DNA of 64,000 nucleotides from Ferdinandcohnia sp047238305. GTDB lineage: Bacteria > Bacillota > Bacilli > Bacillales > Bacillaceae_L. Position numbers and translations under genes: made by a program. Shown one piece after another: positions 1-8,385 of this stretch. How positions within the stretch are numbered: position 1 is the first letter of the stretch; each line of letters begins with the position of its first letter. The DNA lies in the NCBI RefSeq assembly GCF_047238305.1, contig NZ_JBDFMO010000001.1:248001-312000 (forward strand), written 5' to 3'. The notes below the pieces were generated by a model that had not been told where the DNA came from, did not search any database, and was given only the letters and a program-made list of their open reading frames with translations.

Positions 1-769
1 TTTCAAGCCCCGCTTCATTTGCTAAACTAGTTTCAGCTCGTACGCCAATCGCCAATACGACAGCCTGCGCATCCATTTTCTTACCTGAGTTTGTTGTAAT
101 ATGTCCCTCACCAATTTGGGCTAACCCATCATCTAGAACAAGGTTTACACCATGGTCCACCATTTCTTTATGAAGGATTTGTGCCATATCATAATCAAAA
201 GGTGCCATGACTTGCTTAGCAAACTCAACTAAAGTTACATGATAACCAGCTAACTTTAGGTTTTCAGCAACTTCAACTCCAATAAAGCCACCACCAATAA
301 CGGCTATATCTTGAATGTTGCTTTGTTTTATATATGAATTGATTTTTTCGATATCAACAACGTTACGTACTGTAAAAACATGAGAATTGTTAATCCCCTC
401 TAAGTTTGGACGAATTGGTGTAGCCCCTGGGGAGAGTACTAATTTATCATATTTTTCTTCATAGGTTTTACCAGTTAAAACATCTTTTACAGTGATTGTT
501 TTCTTTTCGCGGTTAATTTGGATAACCTCTTGATGGACCCTAGCCTCAATATTGTAACGATTTTTAAACATTTCTGGAGACATTAAAACAAGACTCTCAC
601 TATCTTCAACAATTCCGCTTAGGTGATAAGGTAATGAACAGTTCGAAAAAGAAACATGAGGACCTTTTTCAAACATGATCACTTCCGCACTTTCATCCAA
701 TCTTCTTACCCTTGCAGCAACTGAGGCTCCACCAGCTACCCCGCCAACAACTAATACTCGTTTTGACAC
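1..769 (-). CDS. CoA-disulfide reductase-like FAD/NAD(P)H oxidoreductase (5' part)
   Basis: The first 256 codons are present; the 3' end lies outside the window. I read from a GTG at 769-767, preceded by a GGGAGGG ribosome site. An N-terminal FAD Rossmann motif (GGVAGG, residues 9-14) is followed by SFSNCSLPYHLSG with Cys44, the single active-site cysteine of CoA-disulfide reductases and related NADH oxidases or persulfide reductases. A second dinucleotide fold (GGGFIG) lies near residue 160. These cytosolic enzymes reduce CoA disulfide or persulfide with NAD(P)H. A C-terminal rhodanese domain, as in CoADR-rhodanese fusions, cannot be tested here. The promoter carries a CsoR/CstR-like operator, which fits reactive-sulfur control. 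Confidence 0.85.
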   Translation of the reverse strand, partial: MSKRVLVVGGVAGGASVAARVRRLDESAEVIMFEKGPHVSFSNCSLPYHLSGIVEDSESLVLMSPEMFKNRYNIEARVHQEVIQINREKKTITVKDVLTGKTYEEKYDKLVLSPGATPIRPNLEGINNSHVFTVRNVVDIEKINSYIKQSNIQDIAVIGGGFIGVEVAENLKLAGYHVTLVEFAKQVMAPFDYDMAQILHKEMVDHGVNLVLDDGLAQIGEGHITTNSGKKMDAQAVVLAIGVRAETSLANEAGLE

Positions 770-872
770 AGATATCCCTCCCGAGAATAAATTTGCTACC
801 TATATCTTTCCTAAAAGGTTACTACTCAACCCAGTTGAGCTAGGTAGAACATTGTTCTTATTAATAAAGTCA

Positions 873-901
873 TTTTAATACCCCTGGAGGTATATTTACA
901 A
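873..901 (-). promoter_or_regulatory. Promoter of the CoADR-like gene with CsoR/CstR-type operator
   Basis: On the minus strand a -35 TTGTAA (901-896) and a -10 TTAAAA (878-873) are separated by 17 bp. The spacer is almost filled by ATACCTCCAGGGGTAT (893-878), an ATACC-N6-GGTAT inverted repeat. Operators of the CsoR/CstR repressor family have this look, and CstR controls reactive-sulfur genes including CoA-disulfide reductase in other Firmicutes. The regulator itself is not in the window. Confidence 0.6.
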
Positions 902-915
902 CTAAAAATTTTTTC

Positions 916-932
916 GTAGTGAAATTCACTAC
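916..932. promoter_or_regulatory. 17-bp perfect palindrome in the divergent intergenic region
   Basis: GTAGTGAAATTCACTAC is symmetrical around a central A and lies midway between the two CsoR-like sites. It is a plausible operator for a further dimeric regulator of the divergent pair. No repressor gene is adjacent, so the factor is unknown. Confidence 0.45.
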
Positions 933-934
933 AG

Positions 935-963
935 GACTAATAATATACCCATGGGGGTAAAAT
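935..963 (+). promoter_or_regulatory. Putative promoter of the NupC-type gene with CsoR/CstR-type operator
   Basis: ATACCCATGGGGGTAA (945-960) is the second ATACC..GGTA-type repeat in this intergenic region. A TAAAAT -10 (958-963) and a weak GACTAA -35 (935-940) lie 17 bp apart around it, the same geometry as the minus-strand promoter. Transcription would begin about 100 nt before the permease start codon. Confidence 0.45.
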
Positions 964-1072
964 GTCAATGTGTTTTTCCTATTTACCTTTTTTGATGCTT
1001 TATTCACACATAAGAATTCAGACTTATACCGATAATAATGGTCGTATAAGAAGCTATTTTAGGAGGTTATTC

Positions 1073-2266
1073 ATGTATATTGTATTCGGATTATTATCCC
1101 TAGTGGGTTTACTATTTATAGCTTGGCTTCTAAGCAAAAATAAAAAGGCAATCAAATGGCGTACGATTATTGTAGGTGTAGTGTTAGAAGGGATTTTTGT
1201 TTACTTTATGCTTAATGTTCCGCTTGGTCGTTGGGTTCTGACAAATGCTGCCCAAGGCGTGCAACACGTCCTCAACTATAGCCAAGAAGGCATTAATTTC
1301 TTATTTGGTGGTTTATTTGCAGAAGGAACGAATATCGGATTTGTTTTCGCGATTCAGGTATTATCTGTTATCATTTTTATCTCTGCACTTGTCTCCGCTT
1401 TATATTATCTACGAATCATCCCAATTGTCGTACGTGGACTTGGTTGGGTTGTCGGTAAAATATTTGGTACCACTCGTGTTGAATCTTTTAATACAGTTGC
1501 GAATACAATGTTAGGCGTAGTAGAATCGCCGTTACTGATCAAGCCTTATCTTGCTAAATTGACACGTTCAGAATTATTCACCGTTATGGTTGGGGGCACA
1601 GCTTCAGCAAGTGGTGCGATTCTCTTATCCTATGCTCAAATGGGGATTGATATTAGGTATTTACTTATCTCCGTATTCTCCGTGCCATTTGTATCTATTG
1701 TTATGTCTAAAATGATGGAACCTGAAACAGAAAAGTCTGAAACAAGCGAAGATGTCAAAATGGAACAGGCAGGATACACAAATATTTTTGAAGCTATATC
1801 TGAAGGGGCTGTGAGTGGAGTAAAGCTTGCTGCAAGCATTGGTGGTTTGCTTATTGCGTTTATCAGTATATTGGCTTTAGCCGATGGTATCTTAGGTATT
1901 ATCGGAATGGATTTAGCCACGATATTTGGTTATGTATTCTATCCTTTCGCTTTACTTGTTGGGATTCCTGTTGAAGATGCTTTCCGTGCGGCATCCATTA
2001 TCGGAACAAAGATTACAGCTAATGAACTGATTGCCTATCAGGACCTACTCAAATTACAAGGTGAACTAAAACCACAAACGATTGCAATTTTAACCGTTGC
2101 ATTATGTAACTTCGCGAACCTCTCATCCATTGGACAGTTAATTGTAGGTCTTGGTTCATTAGCACCATCAAAGAAAAAACAAATTGCCTCTATGAGTTTT
2201 AAGGCCATCATTGCCGGAACGTTAGCAAGCTTTATTACAGCTATTTTTGTAAATATGTTTATATAA
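1073..2266 (+). CDS. NupC-family nucleoside permease (concentrative nucleoside transporter)
   Basis: The product has 397 residues, the usual NupC length, with about ten hydrophobic segments. ATG 1073 is chosen because AGGAGG lies just upstream; an in-frame upstream ATG at 962 has no such site and lies beside the operator. Family motifs are visible: VVESPLLIKPYLAKLT near residue 145 and GGTASASGAILLSY near 173. CNT proteins import nucleosides with protons or sodium. A soluble loop rich in Glu and Lys follows at about 215-235. The gene stands alone and diverges from the CoADR-like gene. Its substrate cannot be fixed from sequence. Confidence 0.85.
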   Translation: MYIVFGLLSLVGLLFIAWLLSKNKKAIKWRTIIVGVVLEGIFVYFMLNVPLGRWVLTNAAQGVQHVLNYSQEGINFLFGGLFAEGTNIGFVFAIQVLSVIIFISALVSALYYLRIIPIVVRGLGWVVGKIFGTTRVESFNTVANTMLGVVESPLLIKPYLAKLTRSELFTVMVGGTASASGAILLSYAQMGIDIRYLLISVFSVPFVSIVMSKMMEPETEKSETSEDVKMEQAGYTNIFEAISEGAVSGVKLAASIGGLLIAFISILALADGILGIIGMDLATIFGYVFYPFALLVGIPVEDAFRAASIIGTKITANELIAYQDLLKLQGELKPQTIAILTVALCNFANLSSIGQLIVGLGSLAPSKKKQIASMSFKAIIAGTLASFITAIFVNMFI

Positions 2267-2279
2267 GCACAAAATAGAA

Positions 2280-2326
2280 ACCTGCTCCCATGTAACGAAA
2301 TAGTGTTAACGGTGGCAGGTCTTTTC
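2280..2326 (+). terminator. Possible terminator after the nucleoside permease
   Basis: ACCTGC (2280-2285) pairs with GCAGGT (2315-2320), followed by CTTTTCCTT. The loop is long, so this is a weak call. It lies between two convergent genes. Confidence 0.35.
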
Positions 2327-2327
2327 C

Positions 2328-2789
2328 TTATTTTTGTTGGACTACATCTATAGCTGACTTGACCGTTTGAGCAAGTGTCTCGGGATTACCTTTACCTTGG
2401 AAATGGAGATAAAGAACCATGGGTTGCTCAAACCAATGATTATGCAATGCTGAAATTTGTATATCCCCTTTTCGAAGTGCATCAATAACAGGATTTACTT
2501 CTTGAGGAAGTAATGCAAACTCTCCTAGGACGATTGTTGTATTTCCATTCCTTTCAAAATCAGCATTAAGTGAAAGTCCCGCCATTTCCGGAGAAACTTT
2601 TACTCCCTCTAAAGTGACGTTAAGATCTTTACGACTAACCTCTACTTTACAAATTTTGCTCGTCTGCTTTACGTGATCTGCAAACAGATTCTCAAACAAA
2701 CGACATTCAGAGTCTCCTGCTCCATAAGTTGTATCAACTGGATACCATAAGGACAAGCACAGAACGAAAATTGGAATTATTGTTTTCAA
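2328..2789 (-). CDS. DUF1259 (LppY/LpqO-type) exported protein
   Basis: I start at TTG 2789, seven bases after GGGAGG, giving 153 residues. The first 24 are a signal peptide (LKTIIPIFVLCLSLW, cleavage near TYGAG). The rest matches DUF1259: repression-type ALHNHWFEQPMVLYLHFQGKG towards the C-terminus with its conserved His pair, and a ValGlyVal-rich beta core. Members are exported proteins of unknown function. A longer reading from 2840 lacks a ribosome site. The gene is monocistronic as far as can be seen. Confidence 0.75.
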   Translation of the reverse strand: MKTIIPIFVLCLSLWYPVDTTYGAGDSECRLFENLFADHVKQTSKICKVEVSRKDLNVTLEGVKVSPEMAGLSLNADFERNGNTTIVLGEFALLPQEVNPVIDALRKGDIQISALHNHWFEQPMVLYLHFQGKGNPETLAQTVKSAIDVVQQK

Positions 2790-2913
2790 AATCAAACCTC
2801 CCATTTTATTCTTTATTATGTGCTTAACCTGACAATCCATATCTCTTTTTTAAAGATTTTTGTCTTTTTTGGTGTTATTAATGATTCAGCAGTCAATCTA
2901 CAGAGTAAAACAG

Positions 2914-2946
2914 AACCTACCCCCTATACAATTTCAGGGGCAGGCT
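2914..2946 (-). terminator. Terminator after the ABC permease gene
   Basis: On the minus strand AGCCTGCCCCT pairs with AGGGGGTAGGTT, followed by CTGTTTT. It ends the ABC transporter operon 18 bases after the permease stop codon. Confidence 0.6.
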
Positions 2947-2963
2947 CTTTCATTTGATTCATT

Positions 2964-5300
2964 CTATTCAGTTATTAAACCATAAGCAGAAATTTTCTTA
3001 ATTCTTCGAGACACAATCATTGAGACCATGTAGGCTAATAGAAGGATTCCCACACACAGCATGAGAATAGTTGGTAAATGAACGATAAAATCCAAACGTT
3101 TCACCCCCGCACTAGATAACAATAACGAAAGCATAGGATTCGTAAAAAAGTACCCAAGTACACCACCGATTGCAACACCCGTAATGATCACAGGGAGAAA
3201 GCTAATCGATATTTGATTCATTAGTTGTATCGTGGAATAACCTATTGCTTTCATGACACCGAACTCTTTCTTACGCTTAATAATCATCGTTTTGATAACC
3301 AAGTACAAAATCATCACAACAACTAGTACGGTAATTGCCAAAACCATTACCATAACAGCAAACACTGCAGCCGTATACATACCTGTTTGGCTCTCTATAT
3401 TTTCATCGATATCTAACGTATCTGCTATATCGTCCCCATACTGTCCCTCGACCCTTTTGATAAAGTCTTTATTCGAGATTCCATCTAGATAGGCATAAAG
3501 GGTCATACCTTGATAATCGGTTTGTAATTGCTGCATTCCTTCCATTGTTAATGCAGCTACTTGTCCTAAATTACCAATTGATTGACTTAGGCCCGTTACC
3601 AAATATTTTTTTGTTTCAGCTCCGTACTCTACCTTAACTGTATCTCCAATTCCTTTATTAATTTGATTGGATACAACCCAGGAAATGGATATTTCATTTT
3701 CATATTTTGGTTGACGCCCTTCATAGACGATATTATTCTCTAACCGGTCATAACGATCCGTAATATTTGTATATACGGTTTGATCATCTATTTTTGTTGT
3801 CATTAAATCGAATATGTTCACTTTCCTTACATGGTTCATTTGTTCAATATCTCTTAACAATTCACTTGTATCTATATCTGGCTTAACTGCAATCAATACA
3901 TTCGCAGGTTCTGAGCCAAACAAGTTAACAAATGCAGTCTTATCTGAAGCGATGTTGTAATATAGGACCATGGAAAAGACAGAAGCAAACGTTAATGCAA
4001 TAATTATGACAAGAATCATCATATTTTGTTTCGCATTTGCTAGCATCGATTTAATCGCAAGTAAAAAGTGCAGACCACCCTTCGCTTTATCCAATGGGAA
4101 GTGATTTTTTCTAAAACTGTGAGTTTGAATCCCCCCACGAAGTGCCGCAACAGGTAAAATTTTTCGAACACGGAAGGCGGAAAGTATTGTAACAATAACA
4201 ATACTTAAAATCACAAGGAAAATACTGATTAAATTCATGATGACATCAAAGCTTTGAACCCATACCAAACCAGATAAAGATGAAAGAATCCCTCCAATAA
4301 AAGGCATTAGTCCATATGACAAGGCAACCCCTACTGTACTTGCAATAAGAGCAATTAAGCTAAACTGGAGTATAATAGACGAAAGAATTTGTCCACTTGT
4401 ATAGCCGATTGCTTTCAGGGTTCCGATATTTGTCATCCCATCTTCAATACTATTCGAAATACGGAAGCGGATGACAATTAACGATACAAGTACGATAATT
4501 GCAGCAAAAATAACTAATATGGTCGCTATGATGTTAATCGTCAATGTACTTACGTTTTTCACCAATTCGATATCTAATCCCCATATATAGGAAGTAGATT
4601 CTCCTACAATCGATTGCGGGAATTCCTTTGAGAAGTCACTTAGTACCTTCGACGAGTGAGTTTTATCCTTCATTACCGCAGATATAATCATCCCTTTTGA
4701 TTGGCCGTCTAGATTGTCTGTTAATGTATGATAGGATGCCTCTGGTAGCATAAATTTCATGATCCCGATGTTGGTTGTACCCATGATCGTGGTTTCTAAA
4801 AATCCAGCAATTCGATAATCGTAGTCCTTATTTTGATAGGTAATGGTAAAGTTATCACCTAATTCATATCCCCCGTTTGTTTTAAAACTATAAGGCAGAT
4901 AAATATCAATTTCACTTGATGTATTTAGCTTTTCAATTAGCTTGAGCGGTCCAATACTGCGATTGTTCTCAGCATTAAAAATAGCGACAGTACTCGTTAA
5001 TTCACTGTTACCAAAATGAAAGGTAGCAATATTCATCATGACGATCTCTTCTGTTTCAGTCTCAGTTACTCCAGAATACCCCGCTAAAAACTCTTCATAA
5101 GCAGGATTAAAACCAGCTTCGTCCATCATAATCGTGACATGTGGATCATTTAATTGTTCAACTTTATGATCAAAAAACGGATTGATTTGAGTGATAACCA
5201 TAAGACCAATATTAAGTAGTAAGGCAGCGACCAAAATAAAGATAAATAAAGAGATATGGGCAGATTTACTTTTTCTAATATTCGCCAAAGCTAGATTCAT
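2964..5300 (-). CDS. FtsX-like ABC transporter permease
   Basis: The 778-residue product starts at ATG 5300 behind AAGGTG, 10 bases after the ATPase stop. One N-terminal membrane helix (about residues 15-35) is followed by a large extracytoplasmic domain, three helices near 255-385, a second helix and extracytoplasmic domain, and a final three-helix FtsX block containing GVMKAIGYS. This duplicated MacB/FtsX layout belongs to exporters or mechanotransmitters for peptides, antibiotics or lipoproteins. It pairs with the adjacent ATPase and lies downstream of a two-component system, an arrangement typical of antimicrobial-peptide or cell-envelope stress responses. Substrate unknown. Confidence 0.85.
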   Translation of the reverse strand: MNLALANIRKSKSAHISLFIFILVAALLLNIGLMVITQINPFFDHKVEQLNDPHVTIMMDEAGFNPAYEEFLAGYSGVTETETEEIVMMNIATFHFGNSELTSTVAIFNAENNRSIGPLKLIEKLNTSSEIDIYLPYSFKTNGGYELGDNFTITYQNKDYDYRIAGFLETTIMGTTNIGIMKFMLPEASYHTLTDNLDGQSKGMIISAVMKDKTHSSKVLSDFSKEFPQSIVGESTSYIWGLDIELVKNVSTLTINIIATILVIFAAIIVLVSLIVIRFRISNSIEDGMTNIGTLKAIGYTSGQILSSIILQFSLIALIASTVGVALSYGLMPFIGGILSSLSGLVWVQSFDVIMNLISIFLVILSIVIVTILSAFRVRKILPVAALRGGIQTHSFRKNHFPLDKAKGGLHFLLAIKSMLANAKQNMMILVIIIALTFASVFSMVLYYNIASDKTAFVNLFGSEPANVLIAVKPDIDTSELLRDIEQMNHVRKVNIFDLMTTKIDDQTVYTNITDRYDRLENNIVYEGRQPKYENEISISWVVSNQINKGIGDTVKVEYGAETKKYLVTGLSQSIGNLGQVAALTMEGMQQLQTDYQGMTLYAYLDGISNKDFIKRVEGQYGDDIADTLDIDENIESQTGMYTAAVFAVMVMVLAITVLVVVMILYLVIKTMIIKRKKEFGVMKAIGYSTIQLMNQISISFLPVIITGVAIGGVLGYFFTNPMLSLLLSSAGVKRLDFIVHLPTILMLCVGILLLAYMVSMIVSRRIKKISAYGLITE

Positions 5301-5310
5301 AATGTTCACC

Positions 5311-6072
5311 TTACCACCCCATTTCAGCAAGGAAGGTCTTCAGCTTTTCATGGCGCTCTATATTCTCATTTTCACTATATGCACCTAGCTGCAAGTCACC
5401 GCAAATCACGCCATCTCGTAAATATAGAATTCGATTTCCACGTAATGCCGTTTTCAAATCATGAGTTACCAAGACAATACTTTGACCACCCCGATTCACA
5501 TCTGTAAATACATCTAATACACGATCGCTAGATGCCGAGTTTAATGCACCAGTTGGCTCATCTGCAAATAATATTTTCGGGCTGTTAATGATTGCTCTCA
5601 CAATCCCTACTCGTTGAGCCTCACCGCCAGAAAGCTGACTCGGAAATTTCGACCAAGAATTTTCAGTGATTCCTACTTGTATTAATCGTTCTTTCGCTCT
5701 TTTTACAAGTTCACGCTTTTTCTTATTTACTAAAAATCCACTTGCTAGTACATTATCAAGTACACTCATATTGTCGAGTAAATAAATTTGTTGGAATACA
5801 AAACCACAATTATTTCTTCTAAACACCGCTAGTTGGTCATTATTCAATGCAGCTAAATTTTTTCCAGCAAAATTAATTTCACCTAATGTCGGCTTATCCA
5901 TACCACTAATTGCATAAAGTAGGGTAGACTTTCCCGATCCAGAACTGCCCATTATAATCGTGAAATCCCCTTCTCCTAAACTGATATCTAAATTCTTTAA
6001 AACATGCTGCTGAATACCACCGCTCGAAAAGCTTTTACACAGCTTCTCCGTTCGAATAATTGTTTTTGTCAT
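5311..6072 (-). CDS. ABC transporter ATP-binding protein (MacB/LolD type)
   Basis: This 253-residue ATPase has Walker A GSSGSGKST near residue 43, a Q-loop (FVFQQIYLL), the signature LSGGEAQRVGIVRAI, Walker B ILFADEPTGALNS and a switch His (VTHD). The ADEPTGAL form is typical of MacB/LolD partners of FtsX-type permeases. Start ATG 6072 lies 13 bases after GGGAGG, rather long; ATG 6105 is possible but has no ribosome site. It is co-transcribed with the permease and preceded by a promoter with response-regulator repeats. Confidence 0.88.
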   Translation of the reverse strand: MTKTIIRTEKLCKSFSSGGIQQHVLKNLDISLGEGDFTIIMGSSGSGKSTLLYAISGMDKPTLGEINFAGKNLAALNNDQLAVFRRNNCGFVFQQIYLLDNMSVLDNVLASGFLVNKKKRELVKRAKERLIQVGITENSWSKFPSQLSGGEAQRVGIVRAIINSPKILFADEPTGALNSASSDRVLDVFTDVNRGGQSIVLVTHDLKTALRGNRILYLRDGVICGDLQLGAYSENENIERHEKLKTFLAEMGW

Positions 6073-6116
6073 GATTGATTGGCATCCTCCCTTTATATCA
6101 TTCATTTTTCAACCAA

Positions 6117-6147
6117 AGAAAAAAAGACCGTAATGAAGATTACAGTC
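6117..6147 (-). terminator. Terminator between the kinase gene and the ABC genes
   Basis: GACTGTAAT-cttc-ATTACGGTC (6147-6126, one mismatch) is followed by an uninterrupted T run on the minus strand. It lies just downstream of the predicted -10 of the ABC promoter, so it would stop read-through from the kinase gene. It may also lie in the first bases of the ABC leader. Confidence 0.7.
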
Positions 6148-6149
6148 TT

Positions 6150-6204
6150 ATCATACAAAATGAATTCTTATTAAATCTTTGTGCAATTCTTAACTAATTC
6201 TTAA
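6150..6204 (-). promoter_or_regulatory. ABC operon promoter with OmpR-type response-regulator repeats
   Basis: TTAAGAATT occurs twice 11 bp apart (6204-6196 and 6193-6185), and TAAGAATT returns 22 bp further on (6170-6163), all on the same helical face. A TATGAT -10 lies at 6155-6150 and no good -35 is present. Helically phased direct repeats beside a weak -35 are the hallmark of activation by an OmpR-family regulator, here most simply the one encoded at 7469-8158. Confidence 0.6.
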
Positions 6205-6206
6205 AT

Positions 6207-7472
6207 CTACGCAAGCTTGATTTTCAAGACGACTGTAAACCCATCTTTTCGGTTGTAACAGCTAATTTGGCCATCCATATTTTCCATGAAGTATTTTGAA
6301 ATATACAGACCCAGTCCTGAACCATTCTTACCTTCGATATTTTCGCCTCTAAAATATTTATTAAATAGTAAAGGTACTTCTTCCTCGCTAATTCCCGGTC
6401 CGAAATCCTGAATATCTAGTTCAAGATAACCATGATTAATGTGTGATTTAATCATGACTTTTGTTCCCGCATATTTATATGAATTGCTGATAATATTATC
6501 TATTACTTGCTGCATACGCAAGCGATCCATTAAAAGAATACATGGTGGTATTGGATCATAGACAATTTGCTGATCATAATTGACATTTTCAATCATATCA
6601 ACCAGTACCTCACTCGTCTCCTCGGTAACTGTTAATTTTAATTGTTGCAGCTCTTCTAAAGTGGCATGAAACATATCTGTGATAAGTAAATTAATTTGCT
6701 CTGCTTTTGAATAAATCGTATTCACTTGTTTTATCACCTTATCATCGGTTGCCTGCAAAAGCATTAACTCGCTAACCGCTTTAATTGAAGCGACTGGCGT
6801 CTTAATATCATGACTTAATGTAGCTACAAGCTCTTTCTTACTACGGTTGGATTCATATTCCCTTTGGCGTGCAGCCTCGAGTTCTTCACGCAGTATATCA
6901 AAACTTTCCGTGAACGCACCAAAGTAATTGTTCTTCTCCATATTTAATGGGACATCTAAATTACCTCTAGCCACATTCGCTGCGAATTGTTGAAGCTGCT
7001 GAAATGGTTTCAAAAACGTTCTGTAAATATAAAAGATATACAGAATAAGCACGATCATTAATAGTCCGAATATCAAACTTAAAAGTGTGACTAGTTCACT
7101 TTTTTGTTGTTGTACCATTTCTTGTTCATTATTTTGAATAACGATTTTCCCAACAATCTCGTTGCTTTTCTCCAGGTCTATCAATATATCTCTATCTTTA
7201 ATAGCATTGTATACATCGACAAAATGACTTCCTGGTGTTTGATAAACCACGCTTTCTGAGTTATCAATGATGGAAAATGGTTGTTTTAGATCGATATTGT
7301 GAAAGGTTTCTCCACTAATCTGTCCCCAATTATTTTCAGTAGTTTTAACCACATCATTAACGGCCACAAGATCCACTTCTGAAATTTTATTATTCTTAAT
7401 CACTATAATGGAGAAGACAATGCCCACACTAAAAATGACGAAAATGGAGCCAATTAGTAATTTAATTCTCAT
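6207..7472 (-). CDS. Sensor histidine kinase (two-component, HAMP type)
   Basis: The 421-residue protein starts at ATG 7472, overlapping the regulator stop codon as ATGA. A membrane helix at about 5-25 is followed by about 100 extracytoplasmic residues, a second helix near 130-150, a HAMP linker, the HisKA box (ATLSHDIKTPVAS, His near 220), an N box (NSYKYAG), and ATP-binding boxes DFGPGISEE and GSGLGLYISK. A sizeable outside domain distinguishes it from BceS-type kinases. It forms an operon with its regulator and precedes an ABC exporter that it probably controls. The signal is unknown. Confidence 0.9.
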   Translation of the reverse strand: MRIKLLIGSIFVIFSVGIVFSIIVIKNNKISEVDLVAVNDVVKTTENNWGQISGETFHNIDLKQPFSIIDNSESVVYQTPGSHFVDVYNAIKDRDILIDLEKSNEIVGKIVIQNNEQEMVQQQKSELVTLLSLIFGLLMIVLILYIFYIYRTFLKPFQQLQQFAANVARGNLDVPLNMEKNNYFGAFTESFDILREELEAARQREYESNRSKKELVATLSHDIKTPVASIKAVSELMLLQATDDKVIKQVNTIYSKAEQINLLITDMFHATLEELQQLKLTVTEETSEVLVDMIENVNYDQQIVYDPIPPCILLMDRLRMQQVIDNIISNSYKYAGTKVMIKSHINHGYLELDIQDFGPGISEEEVPLLFNKYFRGENIEGKNGSGLGLYISKYFMENMDGQISCYNRKDGFTVVLKIKLA

Positions 7473-8158
7473 TGGCTGGTATCCTCTAGAACATATCCTG
7501 TTCCCCATACCGTTTTAATAAATTTCGGGTCCTTTGGATTCCTTTCAATTTTTTCACGTAAATGACGAATATGTACATTTAGGGTTCCATCTCCCACAAA
7601 AGAATCTCCCCATACGTTTTGAAACAATTCATCCTTCGTGATGATTCGATTTTTATTCTTTGCCATATAAGATAAAAGTTTATATTCCATCGTTTTTAGT
7701 TGAATCTCTACACCATTTACGCGGACACGTTGCAGATTTGTATCAATTTGTATGTTTCCAAAATCTAAAACTTCTTGTTGATTACTAGAACCATTGCCAA
7801 GTCTTTTGAGTACTGCTTTTACTTTTGCGAGCAAGATACTGAGTGTATATGGCTTCTGAATGTAATCATCTCCGCCTATATTTAGCGCAATGAGTATATC
7901 ATCATCGCTCGAACGGGCACTGATAAATAGAATCGGAATTTGTGTTGTTTTGCGCAATTTTTTACATAGGTCAAAGCCAGAAGAATCCCCAAGATTAATA
8001 TCAAGAAGTATCAATGACGGTTCATTCTCTTGCAAAAAACGTTCACACTCCTCCGCACTTGTCACAAATGCCGTTTTGACTTCAAACATATTAAAATATT
8101 CACTAGTTGTTTCGGCTAAAGCAATCTCATCATCGACGATCAAACAATCTACTTTCAT
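7469..8158 (-). CDS. OmpR-family response regulator
   Basis: The 229-residue regulator has a receiver domain (IVDDE acidic pocket, phospho-acceptor Asp53 in LLDINLG, conserved Lys in YIQKPYT) and a winged-helix C-terminal domain (MEYKLLSYMAKN, then DGTLNVHIRHLREKIE and VWGTGYVLE). I prefer ATG 8158, seven bases after AGGAG, over GTG 8161. It is the first gene of the kinase operon. Phased TTAAGAATT repeats upstream of the ABC genes are its likely target. Confidence 0.92.
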   Translation of the reverse strand: MKVDCLIVDDEIALAETTSEYFNMFEVKTAFVTSAEECERFLQENEPSLILLDINLGDSSGFDLCKKLRKTTQIPILFISARSSDDDILIALNIGGDDYIQKPYTLSILLAKVKAVLKRLGNGSSNQQEVLDFGNIQIDTNLQRVRVNGVEIQLKTMEYKLLSYMAKNKNRIITKDELFQNVWGDSFVGDGTLNVHIRHLREKIERNPKDPKFIKTVWGTGYVLEDTSQ

Positions 8159-8324
8159 CACAAATCTCCTAAAAAAAATTTCCCTCGGATATTTACAGTA
8201 TATAGTAGATTTTGTTGAGGATGTGTAAATTTTGGGATTACGTATTTAATCAGAGGTTGTACAGAACGCGGCTCATCCCCTAGTGAGGTAACATTTTGTG
8301 AAGGCAATATTATTCAAAAAATGA

Positions 8325-8370
8325 TACAAAAAAAACCATATGACATATCCAAAAAGGAATGTCATATGGT
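8325..8370 (-). terminator. Terminator of the MFS-M20 hydrolase operon
   Basis: ACCATATGACAT pairs perfectly with ATGTCATATGGT (8335-8346 and 8359-8370), and the minus strand continues with a run of about nine T residues. It follows the M20 hydrolase stop codon by 15 bases. Confidence 0.85.
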
Positions 8371-8385
8371 TTCTTCATCATTCTA

